A DNA stretch of 52,706 nt from an uncultured Eubacteriales bacterium (GTDB taxonomy: Bacteria; Bacillota; Clostridia; Peptostreptococcales; Anaerovoracaceae): positions 1-52,706 of the forward strand of contig CADCHO010000010.1 in NCBI GenBank assembly GCA_902801255.1. Reading direction: 5' to 3'. Shown piece by piece: positions 45,919 through 52,706 of the stretch (the first letter of the stretch is position 1; each line of letters starts with the position of its first letter). The notes beneath the pieces were generated by a model. That model saw only the letters and a list, made by a program, of their open reading frames with translations, made no database searches and was not told where the DNA came from. A program made the translations under genes and the position numbers.

Positions 45919-45993
45919 TTCTAAATTTCCTTTCTTTCTCTAAAAAGCGGCCCTTAAACAGACCCATTATTTGTGTCCCGAGCACAAATTCTA

Positions 45994-47418
45994 TCATAAT
46001 GATTCGTCGAGTTCAATCAAAAGAACCCTCTTCGTTGCATCTGTTATATGAAATTTTGGTGAAAACCTTCCCTTTGTCTTTTCCGTTTCACCTGCAAAGT
46101 ACTCGCTCGGAAGTACCCAAAGCACCTCGCTGTCTATGCATACCATCAATATGCTGTCTCTGGCGGACTTCATGACCTTTGAATCCACAAGCAGATCCTG
46201 GATCTTTTTACTGCCATGCTTCATAGGCAGATAGTCGCCTTCACGCCTTGTACGGAGCTTTATCTCTCCTATCCTGCCCGGATATTCCGCATTGAATGCA
46301 TCGAAGTCAAATGCAGCATAAGGCTCATCCTCATCAGGAGTGAACTCCTTTGCCATAAGTACTCTCGGATATATAGCTATACTTTCATCGGGCTTTATGA
46401 CTTCTTCATCTGCAGAAAAGATGATTCTGTCATACTCTCTGCGAGCCCTGATCCCGTAAGGCAGATCTATGCCTGCAGAAGGATGTTCACTGTATATGAG
46501 ACCTGTGATCGCCGACACGTTTTCAAAGGTTGCACAGTCTTCGAGTCTCAGCAGGCCGAAAATCATGCTGACAATACGGCTGTTGATAGACGGCGGATTG
46601 TTTTTGAGTTTTGTTATATCAAGTACAGCTTCTTCCCTTTCACCGCTGACATCGATACAGTCGAAGTAATCACTCATTGCTATGTCTCTGAGAAGCGAAT
46701 CATCCATATACGCAAGATTCGCGTAGCGTCTGAGATTGTCTTTGATCTTCGGGTTGTAGTTCTTCTCCAGATAAGGGATCAGCTCGTTGCGGATCCTGTT
46801 CCGCGTATATGTATTCTCATCATTCGACTTGTCAATATTAGGCTTCAGCTTGTTTTCCCTGATATATGCTTCGATGTCCTTTCGCTCGATGCCGAGAAGC
46901 GGACGTACGATAAGATAGCCAGCTTCAGACATCCTTACCTCAGGGATGCCTGCCAGACCGTGAGGACCGGTTCCGCGTATGAGCCTGAAAAGAACAGTCT
47001 CTGCCTGATCGTCGGCATTGTGCGCCAATGCGATGATTATCTTCTCTGCAGGCACACCGCTTTCCTCGAGTTCAGCAGCCACTTCATCGAAGATCTGATA
47101 TCTCACCTGTCTGCCGGCCTCCTCGACGGATATGCCGAGCTCATCAGCAACATCTTTGCAAGACGCCTCATATATCCTCAGATCGAGGTCCATGCGCTCG
47201 CATATGTCGCCCAAATGGTCGCTTTCTTCGTAAGCCTCAGGCCTGAGCATGTGATTCACATGCACCGGAACAAGGACCAGATCGTACATGTCCGCAATGC
47301 TGTTAAGAGAATGCAGCAGACAGAGTGAATCAGGTCCGCCCGAGACGCCGACAATGACAGCCGACGCCGGCTGTATAAGGCCGTTGTCTATAATTGTGTC
47401 AATAATGTAGTTTCGTTT
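45994..47418 (-). CDS. tilS: tRNA(Ile)-lysidine synthetase
   Basis: Modifies C34 of the AUA-reading tRNA-Ile to lysidine; essential. 474 residues from ATG 47418, one nt after the tatD stop (translation likely coupled). PP-loop VSGGPDSLC, HNADDQAETVLFRLIRGTG and the NIDKSNDENTYTRNRIRNELIPYL motif are complete, with a TilS C-terminal domain. hpt, commonly the next gene, is missing. Confidence 0.95.
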   Translation of the reverse strand, partial: KRNYIIDTIIDNGLIQPASAVIVGVSGGPDSLCLLHSLNSIADMYDLVLVPVHVNHMLRPEAYEESDHLGDICERMDLDLRIYEASCKDVADELGISVEEAGRQVRYQIFDEVAAELEESGVPAEKIIIALAHNADDQAETVLFRLIRGTGPHGLAGIPEVRMSEAGYLIVRPLLGIERKDIEAYIRENKLKPNIDKSNDENTYTRNRIRNELIPYLEKNYNPKIKDNLRRYANLAYMDDSLLRDIAMSDYFDCIDVSGEREEAVLDITKLKNNPPSINSRIVSMIFGLLRLEDCATFENVSAITGLIYSEHPSAGIDLPYGIRARREYDRIIFSADEEVIKPDESIAIYPRVLMAKEFTPDEDEPYAAFDFDAFNAEYPGRIGEIKLRTRREGDYLPMKHGSKKIQDLLVDSKVMKSARDSILMVCIDSEVLWVLPSEYFAGETEKTKGRFSPKFHITDATKRVLLIELDESL

Positions 47419-47422
47419 CATA

Positions 47423-48253
47423 TTACTTATTAATCCCAAAGAAATGCCTGCCGTTTTCAGTCAGAATCCGGGCTGCTTCCTCGTATTCCATATCCTTAAG
47501 TATCGCCATGCGGCGCACTATATGTTCTATATACGGTGATTTGTTTGGACGGCCGCGCAGAGGCTCGGGAGCCATGTATGGCGCGTCGGTCTCTGACATC
47601 AGGTATTCAACAGGCAACTGTCTCACTACTTCGGCAGCCTTTTTCCCATTCCTGAAAGTTACAGGTCCTCCCAGAGACATGGTTGCGCCAAGCTTCACGT
47701 ATTCGAGCGCGAGCTCGGGTGAACCTGAAAAGCAATGCATCTGCACGCGCGGGTCAGGCACTTCCCTGCCTCCGACCAGCCTCGGTGAAAACCAGGTCTT
47801 TCTCTCTTCCGAAAAGGCTCCTTCTTCTTTCAGAATATCCATGGTAAGCTGATGCGCGTCACGTGAATGTATCATTATAGGCATCTTCAGCTCGTTTGCC
47901 AGCCTTATCTGTTTTCTGAAGAGTTCCTGCTGCTCCTCTCTGTCATCTGTACCGTAATAGAAATCCAGTCCGATCTCACCTATGGCAACAGCCTTCGGAT
48001 GAGCTGCGAGTTTTCTTATCTCCTCTATGTCCGCATCAGTATAAGTCGATGCGTGATCCGGATGGATGCCCACTGCCGCATAGCACCATGGGTAATCTTC
48101 CGAATCCTTCAGCGCCTGCACAGCGGTGTCTACGCAGTCTGCAACGTCAATGATATGCGCAACATCCGATGCCTCTATCTCCGAAGCAATGCCGCGCCTC
48201 TCCTCTTCAGTATATTTTTCAAAATTCAGATGTGTATGTGAATCAAACAGCAT
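47423..48253 (-). CDS. tatD: TatD family metal-dependent DNase
   Basis: A 276-residue amidohydrolase-fold nuclease (3'-5' exonuclease). MLFDSHTHLNFEKY (metal HxH), GEIGLDFYYG, MIHSRDAH, HCFSGS and MSETDAPYM hold the metal ligands. ATG at 48253. Placed between metG and tilS as often in Bacillota. Confidence 0.93.
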   Translation of the reverse strand: MLFDSHTHLNFEKYTEEERRGIASEIEASDVAHIIDVADCVDTAVQALKDSEDYPWCYAAVGIHPDHASTYTDADIEEIRKLAAHPKAVAIGEIGLDFYYGTDDREEQQELFRKQIRLANELKMPIMIHSRDAHQLTMDILKEEGAFSEERKTWFSPRLVGGREVPDPRVQMHCFSGSPELALEYVKLGATMSLGGPVTFRNGKKAAEVVRQLPVEYLMSETDAPYMAPEPLRGRPNKSPYIEHIVRRMAILKDMEYEEAARILTENGRHFFGINK

Positions 48254-48272
48254 AATATTTCCCAATAAAGCG

Positions 48273-48318
48273 GAAAAGTGTACAAAAAGTCATTTTTCTG
48301 ATTTCATGTACACTTTTC
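48273..48318 (-). other. Inverted repeat between metG and tatD
   Basis: GAAAAGTGTACA (48273-48284) and TGTACACTTTTC (48307-48318), perfect 12-bp arms, 22-nt loop. On the minus strand it could be a weak terminator or an operator; there is no U-tract beyond the arm. Confidence 0.6.
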
Positions 48319-48350
48319 TTTAAACTCCATTTTTTACTTTTATCCCAGCC

Positions 48351-49940
48351 CTATGCTCTGGCTGCTTCGCCTAATGCGTAGAGTTCTTCAAGTTCCTTGT
48401 CGATGTCGAGTCTCGGGAAGAGCATGTCTCCCTTGTGAGTCTCAGCGCCTTCCATCTGGTAGAACTCGAAAGCATCTTCCCATACAGCAGGCTTGTCTGC
48501 AAGTCCCAGCTGATCTCTCATACGCTCCGAAGTGGTGTGCATGAACGGAACGATCAGTATCGAGACTATTCTGAGCGTTTCAGCAAGGTTTCTCATTACA
48601 GTATCGAGTTCAGTCTTTTTTGTCTCATCTTTAGCAAGCACCCAAGGTGTCTTCTCATCGATGTATTTATTGGCACGTCTGATGAGGACCCATATCTCCT
48701 CAAGAGCCATATTGAACTGGAACTGATCCATTTTCTCAGATACTCTGTCAGCTGTCGAAACAGCAAGTTCTATGAGCTCATCGTCGATCTCATCTCTTGT
48801 TGCTGCCGCCGGAACAGTTCCGCCGCAGTACTTCTGTATCATGCTGACTGATCTGGACAGCAGGTTGCCCAGATCATTTGCCAGGTCGAAGTTCATTCTC
48901 TTCAGCATCACTTCATTGGTGAAGATGCCGTCCTGTCCGAATGTGTACTCGCGGAGCAGGAAATACTTGAGTGCGTCAATGCCGTAACGGTCGATCAGCA
49001 CTACAGGATCGATAACATCCTGACCCTTTGCTGCCTTTGACTTCGATACTTTCTCGCCGCCAAGCAGGAGCCATCCGTGTCCCCTTACCTGCTTAGGAAT
49101 AGGCAGATCTGCACTCATGAGCATTGCAGGCCATATGAGCGAATGGAATCTTACGATCTCCTTGCCGACCAGGTGGCAGTCGCAAGGCCAGTACTTATTG
49201 AACTTCTCGCAGTCGTCAGGTCCGCCCAGAGCTGTGACGTAGTTGGAGAGCGCGTCGACCCATACATACATGACGTGCTTCGGATCATTAGGAACCGGGA
49301 TTCCCCAATCGAACGAAGAGCGGGACACACAGAGGTCTTCCATACCCTGCTCTACAAACGCTACCATCTCATTGCGTCTTGTCTCAGGCACCAGGAAATC
49401 AGGGTTTTCCCTGAACTCCTCGAGAAGTCTGTCTGCATATTTTGACATTCTGAAGAAATAGGCCGGCTCACTCGCCTTTGCAACAGGTCTGCCGCAGTCA
49501 GGGCAGCAGCCGTTCACAAGCTGTGATTCAGTCCAGAATGCCTCGCACTCCTTGCAGTAAAGCCCCTCGTATGCTCCAAGATAGATATCGCCCTTGTCGT
49601 ACATCCTCTGCCAGATCTTCTGCACTCTCTCCATATGTCTTGGCTCAGTCGTTCTGATAAAGTCATCATATGAGATTTCCATAGTAGCCCAAAGATCTTT
49701 GATGCCGGCAACGATCTCATCGACGTATTCCTGCGGAGTAACGCCTTTTTCGATCGCCTTGGTCTGGATCTTCTGTCCGTGTTCATCGGTGCCCGTCAGG
49801 AACATGACGTCATAGCCCTGCAGTCTCTTGAAACGCGCCATGGCATCTGCCATAACTGTGCAGTAGGTATGTCCGATGTGCAGATTTGAACTCGGATAGT
49901 AGATAGGTGTTGAGATGTAGTATGTTCCTTTGTTCTCCAT
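48351..49940 (-). CDS. metG: Methionyl-tRNA synthetase
   Basis: Charges tRNA-Met. The 529-residue short form has HIGH (SNLHIGHTY), a zinc ribbon CKECEAFW...CCPDCGRP and KMSKS-like KVSKS (GGEKVSKSKAAKG). It lacks the C-terminal tRNA-binding (EMAP-like) appendix of E. coli MetG. A small membrane protein gene precedes it on the same transcript. Confidence 0.96.
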   Translation of the reverse strand: MENKGTYYISTPIYYPSSNLHIGHTYCTVMADAMARFKRLQGYDVMFLTGTDEHGQKIQTKAIEKGVTPQEYVDEIVAGIKDLWATMEISYDDFIRTTEPRHMERVQKIWQRMYDKGDIYLGAYEGLYCKECEAFWTESQLVNGCCPDCGRPVAKASEPAYFFRMSKYADRLLEEFRENPDFLVPETRRNEMVAFVEQGMEDLCVSRSSFDWGIPVPNDPKHVMYVWVDALSNYVTALGGPDDCEKFNKYWPCDCHLVGKEIVRFHSLIWPAMLMSADLPIPKQVRGHGWLLLGGEKVSKSKAAKGQDVIDPVVLIDRYGIDALKYFLLREYTFGQDGIFTNEVMLKRMNFDLANDLGNLLSRSVSMIQKYCGGTVPAAATRDEIDDELIELAVSTADRVSEKMDQFQFNMALEEIWVLIRRANKYIDEKTPWVLAKDETKKTELDTVMRNLAETLRIVSILIVPFMHTTSERMRDQLGLADKPAVWEDAFEFYQMEGAETHKGDMLFPRLDIDKELEELYALGEAARA

Positions 49941-49969
49941 TGTCTTCCTTCCCGCTCGAATGAGAGCTC

Positions 49970-50140
49970 CTAGTTGATTCCGTATTCCTTCTCGTCTACG
50001 CTCCAGTCGCCGCTTCCCGGTTCTCCTTCAGATACAAACGAGTCCACGAGCTTTGATGTTGCGATAGCAAGTGCCCATATAGCTGCACTTATTACCAGCG
50101 CTCCGAATACGGAGATCTCGATTTTTGTATTTGGTTTCAT
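49970..50140 (-). CDS. Small single-pass membrane protein, 56 residues
   Basis: A 56-residue protein from ATG 50140, with AAGGAG 7 nt before. One membrane segment (about 8-26, VFGALVISAAIWALAIA), then an acidic tail (EGEPGSGDWSVDEKEYG). Between a near-consensus promoter and metG, 29 nt before metG. No homology recognised; the tail is exposed on one side. Function unknown. Confidence 0.65.
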   Translation of the reverse strand: MKPNTKIEISVFGALVISAAIWALAIATSKLVDSFVSEGEPGSGDWSVDEKEYGIN

Positions 50141-50150
50141 ATTTTTCTCC

Positions 50151-50173
50151 TTTGCAGTCTCTTTTCTGCAAAC
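50151..50173 (-). promoter_or_regulatory. Leader hairpin touching the Shine-Dalgarno of the small protein
   Basis: TTTGCAG/CTGCAAA 7-bp stem (50151-50157 with 50167-50173); its 3' arm runs into AAGGAG. It might modulate translation. Confidence 0.35.
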
Positions 50174-50184
50174 TAACATTACAA

Positions 50185-50213
50185 TTATAGCAAACGGTGC
50201 AAGCGATGTCATT
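50185..50213 (-). promoter_or_regulatory. Promoter for small protein-metG
   Basis: Minus-strand ATGACA (50208-50213), 17-nt spacer, exact TATAAT (50185-50190). It lies immediately after the GNAT stop codon. Confidence 0.75.
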
Positions 50214-50672
50214 CTATTTGTGCTCAGGCTCACGGATCATCTCAGCATAAGGAAGCGTCGTAAACCCGTTCTTTTTATATGTTCTTAAAGCGCGCAGGTT
50301 TGTCTCTTCGAGCTCAAGCCTGTGGATATGGTCAGGATATTTCTCTTTGACAAGGTCAAGCAGCATGGTCGAGAGACCCTTGTGCCTCGCATCATCTTCA
50401 ATATACAGATCCTCGATCCATATGACAGGTCTGCCGTACTCTGTACTGTAGCTGTGAGCCAGCATCGAATAGCCGCAGAGGCTGCCGTCCTCACGCGTAA
50501 AAACATAGCCTGAAGCGAATGGATTGTCTGAAACGCAGGCATCCACGTCATTATTGAAGACTTCCTCGGAGCCGTTTGTATGCACAGCTTCTGATGCGTA
50601 GAAACCTCGCATCATGTTTATAACTGTCGCCTTATCATCTGCTTTCATTGGTCTTATTGCATAATCGCTCAT
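50214..50672 (-). CDS. GNAT family N-acetyltransferase
   Basis: A 152-residue acetyltransferase from ATG 50672 (GGGTG 4 nt before, weak); the longer upstream frame has no SD. YAIRPMKADDKATVINMMRGFY, VIWIEDLYIEDDARHKGLSTMLLDLV with the acetyl-CoA loop, and LEETNLRALRTYKKNGFTTLPY. This is close to the general YjhQ/PhnO type; target unknown. Divergent from the HEYGH protein. Confidence 0.82.
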   Translation of the reverse strand: MSDYAIRPMKADDKATVINMMRGFYASEAVHTNGSEEVFNNDVDACVSDNPFASGYVFTREDGSLCGYSMLAHSYSTEYGRPVIWIEDLYIEDDARHKGLSTMLLDLVKEKYPDHIHRLELEETNLRALRTYKKNGFTTLPYAEMIREPEHK

Positions 50673-50828
50673 AAAACACCCACTTCTTTCCCTGTTTACT
50701 TTATCAGAGCCAAAATCTTCAGTACCCTTTTTTTTGCTTTTCATAACTCTATTGCTCCCGGAGATCAATGTTTGCTACATTGCAAACATTATACATCAGC
50801 GCCCTATATTATGATATTATTAAAGTCC

Positions 50829-51266
50829 ATGAAGAAGACTAACAGAAAAAAACTGAAAAAGCATGCATATACCGCTGCGCAGTGGACCTGGGGCCTCCCT
50901 CAGACTCTGATCGGAGCAGCTCTTTATGCGGCGCATCGCAAAGACGACCACTTCGATTACAGAGGCGCAAAAGCCACTGCATGGAACAGGGATGCGGGAA
51001 TATCTCTAGGCAAATTTATCTTTGTACCACGCAGAGCAGGAGGTAATGCGGAAAAATTCCTGCTTGAGCACGAATACGGTCATACCATTCAGTCGCTTAT
51101 ACTGGGACCATTCTATCTGTTGGTAGTCGGTGCCCCTTCCATGCTCTGGAACAGACTTCCATATTTCAAAAGCAAAAGAAGAAGAACCGGAAAGTCGTAC
51201 TACTCAGCAACTTTCGAAAAAACGGCCAATGCTCTTGCTGCGTTATCCAATAAAGAAAAGAAGTGA
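50829..51266 (+). CDS. Small HExxH-type putative metallopeptidase or membrane protein
   Basis: A 145-residue protein from ATG 50829; starts at ATG 50811 or 50772 are possible, and no start has a good SD. A basic N-terminus, then a zinc-binding-like HEYGHT helix (EKFLLEHEYGHTIQSL) directly followed by a hydrophobic stretch (LGPFYLLVVGAPSMLW). This HEYGH-x2-QS-x6-YL pattern also occurs at the ends of some RHS-type proteins. The third metal ligand is unclear; the distal TFEKTAN may supply it (Glu). Function unknown. Confidence 0.55.
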   Translation: MKKTNRKKLKKHAYTAAQWTWGLPQTLIGAALYAAHRKDDHFDYRGAKATAWNRDAGISLGKFIFVPRRAGGNAEKFLLEHEYGHTIQSLILGPFYLLVVGAPSMLWNRLPYFKSKRRRTGKSYYSATFEKTANALAALSNKEKK

Positions 51267-51321
51267 GACTCACATAAAGCGGCAGGATTATGTAATAGTG
51301 ATATAGTTTTAGAATTTAGAT

Positions 51322-51349
51322 AAAGCCCAAGTGTCAAAGCTTGGGTTTT
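51322..51349 (+). terminator. Intrinsic terminator after the HEYGH gene
   Basis: AAGCCCAAG (51323-51331) with CTTGGGTTT (51340-51348) and more T after it. Confidence 0.7.
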
Positions 51350-51399
51350 CTGATGCCCGGAATCATCAAGTGTGCGGAAGGTGAAACTTCCGTAAGAAA

Positions 51400-51434
51400 A
51401 AAGCCTAAGCTTCATATTATGAAACTTAGGCTTT
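51400..51434 (-). terminator. Intrinsic terminator after korC
   Basis: AAAGCCTAAG (51400-51409) with CTTAGGCTTT (51425-51434), continued by a TTCAT/ATGAA upper stem; six T on the minus strand. Confidence 0.9.
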
Positions 51435-51492
51435 ATATACGATTTCTCCACGCCTCACGGCGTGATTTTATAATGATCTAATAAAGAACGAG

Positions 51493-52041
51493 TTATTTCT
51501 TCTGAGCTCTGCCGATCTCCAGACCCATCTTAAACGCTTCAACGTTTGGCTCGATCAGCTTAGGCTTTCTCTCGAACTTGTGGTTGATACCCTTTACGAT
51601 TACTTCCTCAGGAACCGCATCTGTAGCGCCGACGTAAACGCCGAGCATGATGACGTTGAGGGCTCTAGGGTTGTTGATATCGATAGCCATCTGTGTTACA
51701 GGAGCTTCGATGATGTTGATATCATCTCTTTCGATAGGATCTGTAACAATCGTGCTGTTTACAAACAGGTTTCCGCCGGGTTTAAGGTTGTCGATAAACT
51801 TGTGCAGCGACGGTCCGTTCATGACTACGAGGTCCTCAAGGCTGTAGCTTACAGGTGCTCCGATCGGATCATCGGAAATAACTACGTAGCAGTTTGCTGT
51901 GCCGCCTCTCATGGCAGCGCCGTATGACGGGAAGAATGTAACGTTGAGGTCTGTAGCTTCGGAAGTAGCTTCAGCAAGAAGCTTGCCCATCGTCATTACT
52001 CCCTGTCCGCCGAATCCGGCGATCATAAGATTTCTTTCCAT
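51493..52041 (-). CDS. korC: 2-oxoacid:acceptor oxidoreductase gamma subunit
   Basis: A 182-residue gamma subunit of a ferredoxin-dependent 2-oxoacid oxidoreductase, e.g. 2-oxoglutarate or branched 2-oxoacid to acyl-CoA. IAGFGGQGVMTMGKLLAEA is the start of the family fold, followed by YGAAMRGGTANCYVVIS. Good AGGAGG before ATG. It follows the beta subunit gene by 10 nt and ends the operon. Substrate (Kor, Vor or Ior type) cannot be settled without the alpha subunit. Confidence 0.88.
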   Translation of the reverse strand: MERNLMIAGFGGQGVMTMGKLLAEATSEATDLNVTFFPSYGAAMRGGTANCYVVISDDPIGAPVSYSLEDLVVMNGPSLHKFIDNLKPGGNLFVNSTIVTDPIERDDINIIEAPVTQMAIDINNPRALNVIMLGVYVGATDAVPEEVIVKGINHKFERKPKLIEPNVEAFKMGLEIGRAQKK

Positions 52042-52051
52042 GGTTTACCTC

Positions 52052-52706
52052 CTATTGCTTCTTCTCTCCGCCGTCTCTGAATACTCCAAGAGGATATTCA
52101 GCAAACATCTTCTCTCTCAGGAAGTCAAGCGACTTCAGAGGATCGAGTCCCCAGTTTGTAGGGCAGCTTGTAACGATCTCAACGATCGAATAGCCCTTTC
52201 CCTCGAGCTGATACTTGAATGCTTTCTTGATGGCGTTTCTTGCCTTGATGACGTTCTGCGGTGTATCGCAGCTGACTCTTTCGATGTAGTAAGGAGCTGT
52301 CAGCTGGTTGATGATTTCACTCATATGCATCGGATAGCCGTGCTCTTCAGGATTACGGCCGCCCGGTGTAGTCGTTGACTTCATTCCTACGAGAGTTGTA
52401 GGAGCCATCTGGCCTCCTGTCATGCCGTAGATACCGTTATTGACGAAAATAACAGTGAAGTTCTCGCCTCTGTTGGCAGCCGAGAGTGTCTCAGCGAGTC
52501 CGATAGCTGCGAGGTCTCCGTCACCCTGATATGTATATACGAGCGAATTAGGGGACGATCTCTTGATGCCTGTTGCAACAGCGCCTGCTCTGCCGTGTGC
52601 AGCGATGGTCTCATCGCATGTCACGTAGAACTGTCCGAGTCCGCAGCATCCTACGCCCTCTACTCTTACGAGGTTGTCGAGCTGTCCGAGCTCTTCAGCA
52701 GCCTCG
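52052..52706 (-). CDS. korB: 2-oxoacid:acceptor oxidoreductase beta subunit (TPP-binding), truncated by window
   Basis: The C-terminal 218 codons of the TPP-binding subunit; the frame is open to the window edge. RVEGVGCCGLGQFY and HGRAGAVATGIKRSSP precede the TPP site GDGDLAAIGLAETLSAANRGE...NNGIYGMTGGQ. It ends ...DGGEKKQ. With korC this is the end of a korAB(D)C type operon. The real start lies beyond 52706; an internal GTG at 52624 is not the start. Confidence 0.93.
   Translation of the reverse strand, partial: EAAEELGQLDNLVRVEGVGCCGLGQFYVTCDETIAAHGRAGAVATGIKRSSPNSLVYTYQGDGDLAAIGLAETLSAANRGENFTVIFVNNGIYGMTGGQMAPTTLVGMKSTTTPGGRNPEEHGYPMHMSEIINQLTAPYYIERVSCDTPQNVIKARNAIKKAFKYQLEGKGYSIVEIVTSCPTNWGLDPLKSLDFLREKMFAEYPLGVFRDGGEKKQ

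Noticed and set aside
46216-47328. A 370-codon open frame on the plus strand opposite tilS
   Set aside because: Its translation has no recognisable domain, is rich in Ile/Arg/Cys as expected of an antisense shadow, and tilS on the other strand has all family motifs and translational coupling to tatD.

Overview
The window is a stretch of bacterial chromosome, most likely from an anaerobic low-to-mid-GC Bacillota of class Clostridia. I base this on the SD-rich starts (GGAGG/AAGGAG), the CIRCE element before groESL, Rex, a 55-residue 2[4Fe-4S] ferredoxin, a Kor-type 2-oxoacid:acceptor oxidoreductase, OhrR, an FMN riboswitch before an ECF S component, and gene orders also known from Bacillus subtilis (tsaE-tsaB-rimI-tsaD-ydiF near rex and groESL; tilS-ftsH-coaX-dus). 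I see no phage, IS element, CRISPR array, rRNA or tRNA. Almost everything is on the minus strand; the plus-strand exceptions are metA, an MscS channel plus binding-protein pair, a MATE pump, a ferredoxin and a small HExxH protein. No gene-free gap exceeds about 270 bases.

Left part (1-16.7 kb, minus): the start of a GspF-like gene, a transglutaminase-like lipoprotein, an alpha-amylase/glycogen synthase operon, an ohrR-gpx peroxide pair, a GDPD-like membrane protein, then a long same-strand run metY-guaA-nuclease/helicase-zinc ribbon/SH3 protein-P1 peptidase lipoprotein-secreted propeller-like protein-anchored surface protein-DUF362. metY faces metA across a shared promoter region; MetA carries Glu111, so the pair should run the O-acetylhomoserine route to homocysteine.

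Middle (18-32 kb): a plus-strand operon joins a large sensor-MscS fusion to a solute-binding lipoprotein with no permease. Opposite lies a purine operon: an IMP dehydrogenase of the Tritrichomonas foetus type, a stand-alone ATP-pyrophosphatase GMP synthase without glutaminase domain (a second GMP synthase beside the full-length GuaA at 13.9-15.5 kb), and a 56-residue membrane protein. Then come MATE, groESL with CIRCE, an OGG-type glycosylase, a P-loop/Asp23-like protein, ferredoxin, and acpP-rex.

Right part (32-52.7 kb): the t6A operon (tsaE, tsaB, rimI, tsaD, ABC-F) lies directly behind an FMN-riboswitch-controlled ribU. Upstream of that is a run metG-tatD-tilS-ftsH-pucR-coaX-dusB-binding protein-pepV. 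hpt, which usually sits between tilS and ftsH in Bacillota, is absent. The window ends in korC and a truncated korB.

The most unusual items are the T. foetus-type IMPDH with its glutaminase-less GMP synthase, the double-sensor MscS channel with orphan binding protein, the PD-(D/E)XK nuclease-SF1 ATPase fusion, and the P-loop/Asp23 fusion. Calls rest on reading motifs by eye; no database search was run.
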